DNA of 64,000 nucleotides, from positions 186,001 to 250,000 of the forward strand of contig JALQPE010000535.1 of NCBI GenBank assembly GCA_030407315.1, read 5' to 3'. Under the pieces are notes generated by a model that saw nothing but the letters and a program-made list of their open reading frames with translations, was not told where the DNA came from and ran no database searches. A program made the position numbers and the translations under genes. This DNA is from Asparagopsis taxiformis (taxonomy: Eukaryota > Rhodophyta > Florideophyceae > Bonnemaisoniales > Bonnemaisoniaceae). Positions 20,150 through 30,391 of the stretch are shown piece after piece. Each line of letters starts with the position of its first letter. Within the stretch, counting starts at the first letter, position 1.

Positions 20150-20731
20150 GGAGGGTAGCGCATAGATTTGAGACTAATCAGAATGGCGTTGTGCGTGAGC
20201 AGCGCTTATGAGGGAGAGAGTATACGATAGCAGACAGTCGTCGTGGTCACGACTATGCAAATGGAAACGTACCTAGCTGGTGAGTGATAGCGCAAGTTCA
20301 AATTCAAAATTGAATAGAGATCTAATTGTGGAATTTAAAAAACTGGATTTAAGATCTGATGCTTTCCCCCGTTGTAGTATATCAGAAAGCATGATTGATG
20401 ATGACGTTGAAAAATAAACGCAACAAGGACCATGAGAGATGAGGTGTACAGAAATAGTAGAAATTTTTCGTCCCTAAAATCATCTAAAATTATCGTCCAA
20501 TGAGCAGCCAAATCGTACCTTAAGTTTTCCACCCCTGAGCTGAGTGCTGAGTCAGTTAGGGTTGTGCATGCCAACAAGACAAGTAACATAACTACAGTAT
20601 GATCGTTCAATTCACGTTTGTACCATGCGCACCCACCCCTTTTCTTCCACAAGTGCTCGTTTCTCCCGCTCTTACCTTCGTGCCGTCACCCTTCTTGTGC
20701 CGCGCATCATCTGCCCCATCAGTCGTTCACC
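20150..20731. promoter_or_regulatory. Divergent intergenic region, ASH-like and VHS genes
   Basis: A 582-bp space between divergent starts, with AT-rich sequence at 20300-20420. The frames crossing it show no family features. Confidence 0.35.
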
Positions 20732-22354
20732 ATGGGCATCCGTCTTCACGACGAGTCCATGCGTGCTTACGATGTAGCCGCTATACCCGGTTTCCCTCTC
20801 CGTCGTCCCCGTTCATCCGCAACTACCGCATATATAACACATCTCGTTGCCGCCCATGATGCCGATACTGCCGCCCATCGTCTCGCTCGTCTTATGACAT
20901 CCGATCCCTCTACAGCTCCCTTTGTCGCCCATTCTATTCGAAAACACCTCGTATCTGCCGCCCGTCTACGTCACCGAGAACACCATCGTCCAGCACTAGC
21001 ACTTTTGACACATCTAGTCCGTACCACTCCCTACTTTTACCGTTACATTGCTTCGCGAAAATTCTTCAATGCTTTATGGAACCTTCAGAAGAGCCCCGCC
21101 GTCCATTCTACCACTCGCACAAATGTGCGCATGCTCGTGCGCGCATGGGCCGAAGATCTAGCTGTGATGTTCCGAGACCGCCTCGACCCCCCTGCTGCGT
21201 TTTGGATATTTACGTACAGACGCCTCGCTCGTCACACCAAGTTTCCTTCACCCCCGCGAAATCGTTCCTTCGTTTGTCACGTGTCATCTGCTGCACGCAA
21301 ACCTGTTCTTCCCCGTGGCTTCTTCCTCTCCCCACATGACCTCACAGCTTCTATTCGTCTACTAGACCAACTGGTATCAGCTGCTGATAACCAAGATAAG
21401 TGGCGCTCAGTAACTTCTCCGCTTTGCCCTCATCTTGCCAACAACAATGCAGATGCACCTGCAGCCAATTCGACGACTTCCAATGCCGCTTCTGAAGCCA
21501 CAGACCACATCTCCCTTTCACCTGCACCCAACAATGAAAATGTTGCTGATGTGAGCAATAGTCAAAGCCCGGACCCTGCGCCGTTCCCGTTTCAACGCCC
21601 ACAACGACCACCGTCAACTCGGGAACACTCGTGCGTTACCAATGCTAGTTCGCAGTGCTGCCCGAAGCTTAATGAAAAGATGCTATCCGTCCTGCGACGC
21701 TACGACAACGCATTTGGTCGTACTGATCCGTATGAGTATTCCTTGGTCAACAAAATCCGTACCGATTCTGGTGGCTGGAGCTCAGATCCGCTTTTTGAAG
21801 ATAGTGAAAGGACGCTTACCAACGTTGCTAGCTCAAGAGCATCACGATCTACTGTGAGTAGTAGTCTCATGAGTGTTGCGGCCATCGCAAGGGAAAACGC
21901 TAGACGCAAGCTCAATGAGAGTCAGGCGTCACTATCAGTGTCATACAATGCCGATCGATCATCTGTGGAAGAAATCGAAAGAGAAGATTTTGTGGGAGGG
22001 CAACCATCCTCTCTGGAAGGTGGCCATACTTCTTCTAGTGCAACGACTACAATTCCTGCTGTCACACCATCAACGTTTGCGCAACTAGATGTCAGTGACA
22101 CTACAGCTTTGTTAGCCACAGAAGACGAAGAGGAGTATTCGGAGACAATGGAGAGTGTTGGCGACACAATTAAATTACCTGGTATGATGGTTGTGCAACC
22201 AGGAGACGGCAATATGAATGGCACCGGTGTGCAAATCGATACAAAGATTTTGAAACTCATGTCTGCCGCAGCAACGGCTGGAGTTTCTCCAACTCCACAT
22301 TTGGGACAAAGCCAGCAATCTGCTGACGCGCCGTCGCCATCGAAACGAGAATAG
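20732..22354 (+). CDS. VHS-domain trafficking adaptor-like protein
   Basis: A 540-residue protein whose first 170 residues fit a VHS/ENTH-type superhelix: a helix with ALALLTHLVRTTPYFYRYIASRKFFNALWNLQ, then NVRMLVRAWAEDLA and WIFTYRRLARHTKFP. This is the pattern seen in TOM1, GGA and Hrs/Vps27, which recruit ubiquitinated or sorting-signal cargo on endosomes and the trans-Golgi. The rest is Ser/Thr/Pro-rich and disordered, with short acidic segments such as EDEEEYSE. I see no clear GAT domain or clathrin box. ATG 20732 (ACCATGGG) begins MGIRLHDESM. The VHS assignment is by pattern only. Confidence 0.65.
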   Translation: MGIRLHDESMRAYDVAAIPGFPLRRPRSSATTAYITHLVAAHDADTAAHRLARLMTSDPSTAPFVAHSIRKHLVSAARLRHREHHRPALALLTHLVRTTPYFYRYIASRKFFNALWNLQKSPAVHSTTRTNVRMLVRAWAEDLAVMFRDRLDPPAAFWIFTYRRLARHTKFPSPPRNRSFVCHVSSAARKPVLPRGFFLSPHDLTASIRLLDQLVSAADNQDKWRSVTSPLCPHLANNNADAPAANSTTSNAASEATDHISLSPAPNNENVADVSNSQSPDPAPFPFQRPQRPPSTREHSCVTNASSQCCPKLNEKMLSVLRRYDNAFGRTDPYEYSLVNKIRTDSGGWSSDPLFEDSERTLTNVASSRASRSTVSSSLMSVAAIARENARRKLNESQASLSVSYNADRSSVEEIEREDFVGGQPSSLEGGHTSSSATTTIPAVTPSTFAQLDVSDTTALLATEDEEEYSETMESVGDTIKLPGMMVVQPGDGNMNGTGVQIDTKILKLMSAAATAGVSPTPHLGQSQQSADAPSPSKRE

Positions 22355-22780
22355 AAGTGTAGAGTAGATAGCTTTAGTGTTAGGTGCTAGTCGAATATAA
22401 ATCTGCGGCCAAAGTTTTTGCTTATCACTGTCAGACGACATGTTGTTTTAGGAATGTTACCCGAAATAGATACTGACTCATCGTACCCTTTCGGGAAAGT
22501 TGTGGGACTTGGACGAGTACTGCAAGTAGTCAATTATGATGCGGGTGTAATAGGTTATGAATGACTACCGTCGGCAGATGGACCGAACGACGATTTCTCG
22601 ACGCGTGAAATTTAAGTGTAGATATTTTTTAATCAAATCCAAACTCCATACTGGGGCTCACGTCGAACGCTGGCGTAACGTTCAATTGCTCACCGCGAGC
22701 CAAATTTTATTCCCGACCCGTCTGCGCCAAAACTTGCCCCTGGCAGCAGCTATAGCTGTGCGTTCCGACAGGCAAGCTCT
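22355..22780. promoter_or_regulatory. Intergenic region upstream of MED10
   Basis: This 426-bp space holds the VHS gene 3' end and the MED10 promoter. The plus-strand frame at 22557-22898 is a shadow. Nothing else was recognised. Confidence 0.3.
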
Positions 22781-23597
22781 ATGGACCCCGAAGTGCAGGA
22801 AGTGCCGGTTACTAGCGACCCAACGCTTCGGATGGAGAACGAAGTCGTCGAGGTGGTGTCCGATGCGATGCAACCGAACGAACCGTTGGAAGATCTAGAA
22901 AAGGCGCTGGAGAATGCGTGCGAGACGCTGGCGGCGCTTGCGTCCAACGTGATGGACTTTACCTATGATTCGCAGGAGGTTTTGTTCAGCAAGGTGTGCG
23001 TTGCAATTTTGTGCCACTGTTTTGCGTGCGAGACGCGATTTGCATGACTGAATTTGTGTCTAACTGGTTTGGTCTCCATGGTGCAGCAATGAATTTGTCA
23101 AGGATCTTAGAGAAATTGACAGCAAGTCGAAGGCTGTTAATGCTTCCATCCCGTTTGAGGTTATTGAAGCGATTGATAAGGGTCGCAACCCAGAGCAATG
23201 TACATATCAAATGCTGTATGTTTGAGCGATTTTACTAGATTTCACAGATGCGACGCGGTACTGACATTGTGTCATGCGCTGTTGCGGTGTGTGTTTGTTA
23301 GCGAGTCGTGTGCAGAGTCGAATAACGTAGCACTGGGAAAATTGGATATAATGCGAATCTTCAGGTACGTTGCGATCATGTATATTTGCGTGTGAAACGC
23401 GCTCTGTCCGGTGGTAACTAACTTTCGTATGGGATGTGGTCGGTAATTGCGTAACTTGGATCAGGGATGCGATGGAGACAGCCATGACAGAAGGAGACGT
23501 CAAGGAAAAGGGAGGAAATGCTGGTGGCGGTAGTGGAAAGGAGGGTGCGGGGGAAGCGGAAGCGCTAGGGACAACACCTCCTGCGAACGGATTCTAA
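22781..23597 (+). CDS. MED10: Mediator complex subunit 10, four exons
   Basis: Four exons, 22781-22995, 23087-23215, 23302-23364 and 23465-23597, give a 179-residue protein. Introns are 91, 86 and 100 bp, with GTGCGT, GTATGT and GTACGT donors and AG acceptors; every junction is in phase 2. MED10 is a middle-module subunit linking activators to RNA polymerase II. The hallmark is in exon 2: an IDSKSKAVNASIPFEVIEAI helix pair followed by DKGRNPEQCTYQML, equal to the family V-P-x-E-V-x-x-x-I/V-D-x-G-R-N-P motif. Exon 3 continues LESCAESNNVALGKLDIMRIFR. The tail is Gly-rich. No single ORF shows this gene, so it is easily missed. Confidence 0.88.
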
Positions 23598-23901
23598 GTG
23601 AGGGATTCTGCTCAGACACACCAATTGCTTATTATAAATTAAGTTGTGCGATGTATATCTTGGGTCAGCCTTTCGGCGCACTCGAGCTAGAAACTTGTTC
23701 GGGGCGCAAGCGGTTACTGTATGGCCAAGGAAGAGACATAGCGCATAAATGACTGAAAAACAAAATTAACAAATGTAGACGTTGTTCACGTTCATTGCGG
23801 GAGCGTCCATGAAATTATGTTATGTCATATCACAACACAATAAGAAAACTTGTCGTTTGAGCGCAGCAGCTGTAGCAAACCTATTCGTAGTCAACGGCAA
23901 A

Positions 23902-24573
23902 ATGGTGACCCCAGACAACTCTACATCGGACGGTATCACTTACGTGAACGGCGCATCATCCAATTACCTAACATCGGTCGAATCGGCCAACCGCTCACAA
24001 ACGTGCCCGAGAAATGGACCGTCGCGCAGCGCACCGAGCCGACAGCACGGAGGCCACGTTCCCGAGTTGCCGAAAATCGTGTGGCATACGGACCCTGTCG
24101 TGAAGCTCAAGCTTCGCAAGCGGTTCTACCCATTGGCGCTGACGCGTCTAACGCTCGGCGCGGACCTGGACGTGCGCACGCGGCAAGTGTCGTTCAAATG
24201 GTCGTGGAAGGACCGCATCATAGGTGGGCGATTGGAATTTCATGGCAACCAAATCGCGCTCACCAAACGGTTCAACATCGACGACAGGACCAAGCTTGAT
24301 TTGCGCGCGGCATTCGATGTCGAGGCGAGACGAACGCTGTTTACGCTGAATATCAAGCCGTTCTTGGGCATTGTGGCAAACGACGGGCCGCCAAACGGGT
24401 TTTCGTTTAAACAGAAAATAGCACTGGATCAACACGTCTCTCTTGAGACCAAGGGTAGAATTACGGTGCCGGAGGCGCGCTTCTCCAATGAGACGACGTC
24501 TGCAGTTTCGCTAGGCGAGGGAGACTTTATCGTGGACCTTGACGAGTTGAATATTCGACTCATGTTGCAGTAG
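23902..24573 (+). CDS. Conserved hypothetical protein, beta-rich C-terminal domain
   Basis: A 223-residue protein from ATG 23902 (AAAATGGTG); the frame is open to 23782, with ATG 23812 as an alternative. About 55 Ser/Asn-rich residues lead to a domain of alternating hydrophobic and charged residues: VKLKLRKRFYPLALTRLTLG, DLDVRTRQVSFKWSWKDRII, RRTLFTLNIKPFLGI, ending VDLDELNIRLML. This looks like antiparallel beta strands, as in lipid-binding or outer-membrane-type proteins of plastids. I recall similar plant proteins of unknown function but cannot name the family with confidence. No membrane helix. The stop is only 31 bp from that of the convergent YBEY gene. Confidence 0.65.
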   Translation: MVTPDNSTSDGITYVNGASSNYLTSVESANRSQTCPRNGPSRSAPSRQHGGHVPELPKIVWHTDPVVKLKLRKRFYPLALTRLTLGADLDVRTRQVSFKWSWKDRIIGGRLEFHGNQIALTKRFNIDDRTKLDLRAAFDVEARRTLFTLNIKPFLGIVANDGPPNGFSFKQKIALDQHVSLETKGRITVPEARFSNETTSAVSLGEGDFIVDLDELNIRLMLQ

Positions 24574-24604
24574 CGAGCGATTGTACACTAAAGAGGTGTT
24601 TAGA

Positions 24605-25332
24605 TCATGGCAAATATGAGGCGGGTAGTTTGTAGTGAGGAAAACGATCGGGTGTGCGTATCTTATTGCGACGACGATCATAGTCACAGGAGCCGAGTCC
24701 GACGTGGATTTGCACTTGTTGCAATACGTGTTGCTCGGCACGCTTCATACGGTCATAATCGAGGGGTGTGTGGTGGTCGTATCCGACGAGATGTGCAATG
24801 GCGTGAGCGGTGGCCAGGAGGAGATAGTCGCAGAGTCTAATGCCACGTTTGATGCTCTGTTGTTGGCAAAAATCGGGGGCGAGGAATATGGAGCCGAGGT
24901 CTTTGGACAGAGGATCGAAATGGGCGGGGGGAGCGGGAGCGATTTGTCGGGTGTCGAGATCTAGATACGGGGCGTTTGGCAGCTCGTGGAGCGGAGGATC
25001 AGGGAGAGACGGGGTGGAATGCATGGGCGGATCGGCGAGACGGAAGGATAGCACGTCGGTGGGATAGGGACGTGCTGCAAATTGGGCATTGAGTTTGCTC
25101 ACGCGCGCATTGCTGGCGAGGAATATGGAAAGCGAGTGTTGAGAAAATTGTGCCGAATCGAATGCGTTTCGAATGCATTGTGCCTAATGGAGAGGGGTGG
25201 CGGTTAATGGAGGAAGACAGGTGGTGGTTGGTGCTGCATTGGGTTTACATGGATGATGTAACTTACTTGGCGTCGAAGCAGATTGGTGTCGACGAGTATC
25301 TTACGTTGGAGATTGATGATGAGAATGGACAT
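24605..25332 (-). CDS. YBEY: Endoribonuclease YBEY homologue, two exons
   Basis: Exon 1 (25332-25267) encodes MSILIINLQRKI and exon 2 (25183-24605) continues in phase 0 after an 83-bp intron (donor GTAAGT, acceptor ATTAG), giving 214 residues. YBEY is the zinc-dependent RNase needed for small-subunit rRNA or ribosome maturation in bacteria, mitochondria and plastids. The core is visible: SIFLASNARVSKLNAQF, RPYPTDVLSFR, and the metal motif HAIAHLVGYDHH (H-x3-H-x4-YDH). The MS-x-x-I-x-NLQR start resembles the animal mitochondrial form and shows no long transit peptide. An insert of about 40 Pro-rich residues sits between PTDVLSF and the metal helix. Confidence 0.9.
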
Positions 25333-26354
25333 AACTGTGGTCTAGAGGGTGCGCGTCGGAGTGTAGTGGGGCAGTGTTTTGTGGACCGAGTTTACATATG
25401 TAGAAGAAACGTTGCAACGCAATACAGTGAGTGTATTCTAATTTTAAAAAGCGAGGCGGGATGTATGACGAGGGGAGCGTTGGGTACGACGGGCAAGTTT
25501 GCACGTGCCAAGAATAGTGATAGTTGTGGTAACGGGCACTGTGACGTGGAGTGGACGAAAAAAAGGGCGGGAGGACGAGCGAATGGGTTTACAGTGATTG
25601 CAATTGCAAGAGAGCTGATGCAATTGGACCGAACGGACGTGTAGAACATGGGGAGCGGGCCTGACGTGTCAGCGTCGCAAACCAATTGAATGGGGCGGGG
25701 CGGGGCGCGTCTGGATGACAAACTGTCACGAAAATGGAGTTGAAAGTCGTCCAGTAGAGTGTCGACATAAGTCGCACCCGGGGCTCGTCGTTTGTCCTAT
25801 CACAGTCTCGCACGTGGCTGCACTCTCTGTACCATGCACTCGCGCCGTTGCGCTTACTCGAGCGCCGTGTCTGCCAGCGCGCACTGTCTTGTCTCGTCTA
25901 CGCAACCACAGCACTGTTTATTGCTACTCTGCCGTCTTGCCGACGCGCAACAGTTTGTACTGCATTCAATATTCCCTGTTGACGTTTAAAACTGCACAAC
26001 AAGTGAAGAGCGCAACTCGTCTCGTTTACGCCGCGACGCCCGCGCTAACCGTAGACGCAACGCGGACGCCCAGCGACGGCACGCCAAGGCACGCCACCGT
26101 CCGGCAACACATCAACTCCATCGCAAACGCACCATCCATTGCGACCGCATTATTCATACTCACCCTCCAGCCGCGCGCTGAGGGCATCCGCCCGTACCGC
26201 AACGCAACGCAACGCATCGCATCGCACAGCACACCACAGGACTGCACTGCACTGCACGGCACTGCACGACACTGCACGGCAGCACACTACCCACCCACCA
26301 CCCACTGTACTCAATCGTCATTGCTCCCTGTACACGCGCCGCCACTCCCCCGTC
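25333..26354. promoter_or_regulatory. Divergent intergenic region, YBEY and MYB genes
   Basis: About 1 kb between divergent starts. Several open frames cross it, but none shows conserved features and the DNA is compositionally simple near the MYB start. It probably holds both promoters and a long MYB 5' leader. Confidence 0.4.
26200..26290. repeat. Simple-sequence tract of short CAACG/GCACT-type units
   Basis: Overlapping runs of AACGC, ATCGC and then GCACT/GCACG pentamers fill this stretch, 65 bp upstream of the MYB start. It is open in several frames only because of the repeat. Confidence 0.6.
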
Positions 26355-27389
26355 ATGTCCGTGTCCATGTTACTAAACGCCGCAAACGTCGTCACCGCCG
26401 CCGAGCGTTGCCACGCCATCGACGAGAAAACCGGTCGCATCCCCATTCAATTCCTGCTCTCGCGCTCCAACGATCTCGACGATGCGGTCAAAGATCAACT
26501 GCAACAACTAGCCGCCTCCTCTCCCTCCATCTCCATCGTTGCCGATCGCGATGCGCCACCCGATCACGTGATGACCGACGTGCCGCCGCCGCCACCGCCG
26601 GACGACCGTCGCATCTCCACCGAGACCAATCTGGGCTCCATTCGCGACGGCGATCATTCCGACGACTTTGAAGACGATCGCGACGCCGACGACGACGACG
26701 ATGATGATGACGACGACGAAGAGGAGGAAGCCGTTGCCGCCGACGACCTCGAGCTCCATCCGTCCTCGTCGGCCAACGAAGAGGAGGAGGCGCTCAAGGA
26801 TATTGACCGCGAGACGCGCACGCGTCCCGACCGAAAAATGATGGACCGCAAGGACAAGCGCAATCAAACGCTCACGCGCAAGGCTATTCGCAAGCATACG
26901 GGCGGCAAAAAGGCCAACAAGAAGGACAACAAGGCGGCGATGGAGTCGGGCGGCGGTGTGTTGGGAGGCGGCGGCGGTGGCGGCGGCGGCGCAATGGATA
27001 GTGTGCCCATGTCGGTGGATGGATCGACGTCGACCAACAGTAATACGCCGAGGAGAAGATGGAAGGAGTGGGAGGACGAACTATTGATTCAGGTGGTTAG
27101 TGAGCATGGACCAACGCGGTGGAACACGCTGGCGCGCCATTTTCCAGGTCGCAATGGACGACAGGTACGGCTGCGATGGATGAACCATTTGCAGCCGTCG
27201 TTGGATAAGCGACCGTGGCGTCCGGAGGAGGACGCGGTGCTGCTCGAGGCGCACAAGGCGCTGGGCAATAAGTGGGCGCTCATCTCGATGCGTTTGGGTG
27301 GACGCACGGATAACAGCGTGAAGAATCGCTACAAGAGCATTGTACGACGTAGTATACGGGAGGCCAAGGCGGCGCGCAAACAAGAATGA
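26355..27389 (+). CDS. R2R3-type MYB DNA-binding protein
   Basis: A 344-residue protein. Two MYB repeats lie at about residues 230-333: R2 with W...W...W spacing (WKEWEDELLIQVVSEHG, RWNTLARHFPGRNGRQVRLRW) and R3 starting KRPWRPEEDAVLLEAHKALG, with NKWALISMRLGGRTDNSVKNRY as recognition helix. This is the c-MYB/plant R2R3 DNA-recognition pattern. N-terminal to it are a Pro run, a run of about ten Asp, a Glu run, Lys-rich basic blocks and a Gly run just before the MYB domain. It should act as a nuclear transcription factor; targets cannot be read from sequence. ATG 26355 was chosen because the frame upstream is simple repeat. Confidence 0.9.
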   Translation: MSVSMLLNAANVVTAAERCHAIDEKTGRIPIQFLLSRSNDLDDAVKDQLQQLAASSPSISIVADRDAPPDHVMTDVPPPPPPDDRRISTETNLGSIRDGDHSDDFEDDRDADDDDDDDDDDEEEEAVAADDLELHPSSSANEEEEALKDIDRETRTRPDRKMMDRKDKRNQTLTRKAIRKHTGGKKANKKDNKAAMESGGGVLGGGGGGGGGAMDSVPMSVDGSTSTNSNTPRRRWKEWEDELLIQVVSEHGPTRWNTLARHFPGRNGRQVRLRWMNHLQPSLDKRPWRPEEDAVLLEAHKALGNKWALISMRLGGRTDNSVKNRYKSIVRRSIREAKAARKQE

Positions 27390-28724
27390 AATTGTTATTG
27401 GGGTGCGAGCTGCTGCCAGCGCCTGTACATGTTTTCGTTTGGTTGGGTCGCCTCGCGCTGGTATTGGGCGGCTTGCGGTTGCGTTTTTAGAATTATTGTA
27501 TCCATATGTGATGGCGTTGGTGAAAAGATTAGCCGTTGGTTTGTTCTCGTTGTGCTAAGTTTGTGTGTATTTGCTGTAAATCGCCACATTGATTCACCTT
27601 TGTTGTTTAATAATATAACTTATGTACATGTGTCTAGCAGAGGCCAGTTAATAAAGATGCAATGCGTTCATCCGAGGATCATGACCGAGTGTGCGAATCG
27701 AACTCGTCGCTGGTGCGAGTGCATCAATGGCTCCGAGTAGCATTGTTTCAACGGCGCCTTGCGCGCACGACGACGCGCCGCCAGCGCCGGTAGCTGCGAG
27801 TGCGAGAGGCCGCGTCGCCACAAGTGATTGTCGCGCGCTGCCAGTTTGGACGGGGCGGGCGCGTGCTGCTCGAGCGATAGTAGCAGACGCGTCAACGAAT
27901 CGAACATCGACACGAAGGAGGAGGACATGCATTTGAAGAGGTACGAATCTGGCATTTGCATGACGACAAGAGGCGGGTGATGCGAACGGATAAGATGAGG
28001 TTGAATGATGCGAGTGCACTACGGTGCGCAGTAGCACTAGTATTTGTAGCGTCTGAGCGCTCGTCGCGTCAGATATGTGAGCGGACGCTGCTGCGAATCA
28101 ATGAATGAGCGAGCGAGCGAGCGAGCGCCTAGCGCCGTGAGTGGTCACAGCGCTGTGGCTGTGCGTGCGTGCGTGAGGGTCGCGTCGTTTGGCTGTTGAT
28201 TCGGGCGTATATGTGATGGGGAGCGTCACGGCGGATGGAAGCAAAATCCAACGCGCGACTATGGTGTGTGATTGGAGCGTTTGGCAAAAACCATGATATG
28301 TAAGCAGACGCGCGCTGCACGCAAGTCGACGATCTTTGGTTGGCACGCTTGTATGCGCATGATCCGCGATTATAATTCAATTTCATCACTGCTGTAATCG
28401 CCTCCCGACCAATCGTTGATTCGCGCTCTGCAAAGTAACCAAGGCAAGTCACGCTCGTCTGATAGCGCGTGGCATATTTCTAATATTGGCCTGTGCCATC
28501 ACACCAGGGTTTTTCTCTCGTTTCACGCCCGCCATTGCGATACTACTACTGTATGTCGGTAATATCTTGCGCACCAGACTCGCGCAACCAGCTGACGTTT
28601 TTCACATGCAACCCAATAAATCATAACTTATTCCTTCCCAATCGACTAACACCCGCCTTGCCTTGCAATTAACTCCCGCCTCTTCGTCGCTCAATTCCAC
28701 CAACACACACATTCAACCGTCACA
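27390..28724. other. Intergenic region with weak open frames
   Basis: About 1.3 kb between the MYB gene and the uORF. It contains one weak minus-strand ORF (27668-27961) and a short (GAGC)n microsatellite at about 28107-28127. A TATAAT-like word lies near 28370. Otherwise nothing was recognised. Confidence 0.35.
27668..27961 (-). CDS. Possible small ORF, 97 aa, unknown
   Basis: An ATG-started frame encoding a hydrophobic N-terminal stretch (SYLFKCMSSSFVSMFDSLTRLLLSLE) followed by a basic region. Two other minus-strand frames are open over the same DNA, so chance openness is possible. No family recognised. Confidence 0.2.
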   Translation of the reverse strand: MQMPDSYLFKCMSSSFVSMFDSLTRLLLSLEQHAPAPSKLAARDNHLWRRGLSHSQLPALAARRRARKAPLKQCYSEPLMHSHQRRVRFAHSVMILG

Positions 28725-28802
28725 ATGTTTCCCCCAACCCCGACCCCGCCATCCTTCGTCCCCGCCATCCCGCAAACCCTCCACCCTTGTCGCCCTCCAT
28801 GA
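28725..28802 (+). promoter_or_regulatory. Upstream ORF overlapping the next start codon (ATGA)
   Basis: A 25-codon Pro-rich ORF starts at ATG 28725 (CACAATGTTT) and stops at TGA 28800-28802, overlapping the main ATG (28799) as ATGA. It could control translation of the following gene by reinitiation or leaky scanning. Confidence 0.55.
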
Positions 28803-30127
28803 GGCTCAACTTTCGCTATGACCAAAACCTCGACTCCCCGCCGCGCGGTCTCACCCCCATGCTCATACCCGGCTCGGCCGCTGGTCTAGCGCGTCCAACC
28901 CAACAGTCGTCGTCAAGTTGCGATCATCTGCCATCCACATCACGTCGATTCTGCTCCTCGCCTCTCACCACCCCACTCTTCTACCTCTGCACCGTCGCAC
29001 TTATTCTCTCATTGCCCTTTGCGCTACCACTCGCTCTCTCCCGTGCCATGCATTTCGTCGACGCCACACGCACCGTTCTCGATCATGCCGATGTGGCCTC
29101 TCTCGTGTCTTTTCGTGCAAAACAGCTCTTTTCATCGCGTGACCCCGCTGCAATTCAGCCCCATCACCATCACCACCACAACCAAACCGTACCAGTAGAT
29201 GCCGCTCTCGCGGTGGATTTGCATCCACATGTCGATGCCAACGTGACTCGCTACCCACACATTTTGTCTCCTGCTGTCAACGTTACCCAACCGCCTGTAC
29301 AGCGTCACCATGTTGTGGACACACAAATTCAACCGCTCAATTCACTCAATGTACAGGCACCTAGTGCTCCGCCCGATGATACTCGTACAGCAAACAAATA
29401 CAGACCACCTGTCCAAGCCAATCGCCATGCACCCAGAGCAACAGACTTGATCGTTCTGGATGGCTGGTCCAAATTCTCAGTAGTTCGAAACGGCATGCTC
29501 TACTTGTCGGAAACCTTTGAGACACGTTTAAACGCGCAAATAGCGCCAAAGCTAATTCACATCGACCCCGAGCTGTTCGGAAACAGTGCCATACCGTGCG
29601 GTAGCGAACCGCATATATCGTTTTCGTTCACCCAAAGCCCCCTCATCTCGGTTGATGCAGAGATTGTTGTACTCTGCGGACGCGGAAGCGCCTGCATGCA
29701 ACATCCACACATCGAGGACGTCAGGCGGCTAAACATACGCACGGCGGATGGCTCCGTTCGGCGACAGTATCTAGTAGCGCATGCTGCCAACGACAAGAGC
29801 GAACAAACGTGGGGTCCTATATTACAACCGCTCAAGGTTTCATTGACAGATGCTTCAGTGGTGGCATTGCGTAAAACGTGCGCAAATGCGGCAGCTTCCG
29901 CCACGAGACTGCTTTCGATTGCGCAAGTCAAGGGAATGCTCAAGAGTGTTGGCAACAATTCCATGGATGCATTTACGTATGCATCGTTGTCGTTGCCGTT
30001 GCCGTATCAAGGTATACCGAGAGGCGTCTTGCACGTTGGGCAACTGTTTGGCGAGGTGAAGAAGATTGCCAATATCAATATTCGCGACCGAATACGCACC
30101 AATGGATCCATGTTAAAAAGGATGTAA
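28799..30127 (+). CDS. Type II membrane protein, Golgi-type architecture, function unknown
   Basis: A 442-residue protein: a cytoplasmic tail of about 55 residues, one transmembrane segment (about residues 60-84, LFYLCTVALILSLPFALPLAL), then a long His/Pro/Val-rich stem containing six consecutive His. The C-terminal domain (about 220-440) has segments ATDLIVLDGWSKFSVVRNGM, LYLSETFETRLN, ISVDAEIVVLCGRGSACM and LPLPYQGIPRGVL. The layout is that of Golgi glycosyltransferases and sulfotransferases, but I see no DXD or PAPS motif. The next gene has the same tail-anchor-stem plan and encodes a sulfotransferase, so a role in the same secretory wall-polysaccharide pathway is an inference. Start: ATG 28799; the frame upstream lacks an ATG. 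Confidence 0.7.
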   Translation: MRLNFRYDQNLDSPPRGLTPMLIPGSAAGLARPTQQSSSSCDHLPSTSRRFCSSPLTTPLFYLCTVALILSLPFALPLALSRAMHFVDATRTVLDHADVASLVSFRAKQLFSSRDPAAIQPHHHHHHNQTVPVDAALAVDLHPHVDANVTRYPHILSPAVNVTQPPVQRHHVVDTQIQPLNSLNVQAPSAPPDDTRTANKYRPPVQANRHAPRATDLIVLDGWSKFSVVRNGMLYLSETFETRLNAQIAPKLIHIDPELFGNSAIPCGSEPHISFSFTQSPLISVDAEIVVLCGRGSACMQHPHIEDVRRLNIRTADGSVRRQYLVAHAANDKSEQTWGPILQPLKVSLTDASVVALRKTCANAAASATRLLSIAQVKGMLKSVGNNSMDAFTYASLSLPLPYQGIPRGVLHVGQLFGEVKKIANINIRDRIRTNGSMLKRM

Positions 30128-30391
30128 TATGTATTTTACTGTAATTGGCTTTGGAAACATGCGCAGCGCCATGTAAAACAAACACTTATAATGTATTCGC
30201 GTACAGTATCACGAAACACAGCACTCATTGTACGCCGCCCGTTCAAACATGACAAGAATGTTCTTGGCCTAACCCAACCGTTGCTCGTCTACCGCCTCTC
30301 TCATCCGCAAGTCAGTGTAATCGTCCTACCGCCATCCCGTCAGCAGCGCCGCGCCGCACCGCGCCTCGCACCAGCCAACCATCCATGTGCA

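Noticed and set aside
25150..25721. Open frames on both strands upstream of YBEY
   Set aside because: The YBEY exon 1 and intron explain the conserved part; the rest has no recognisable motif.
25715..26671. A 318-codon plus-strand frame over the MYB leader
   Set aside because: It runs through simple repeats and into the MYB coding region in another frame; no conserved features, and the MYB frame explains the openness.
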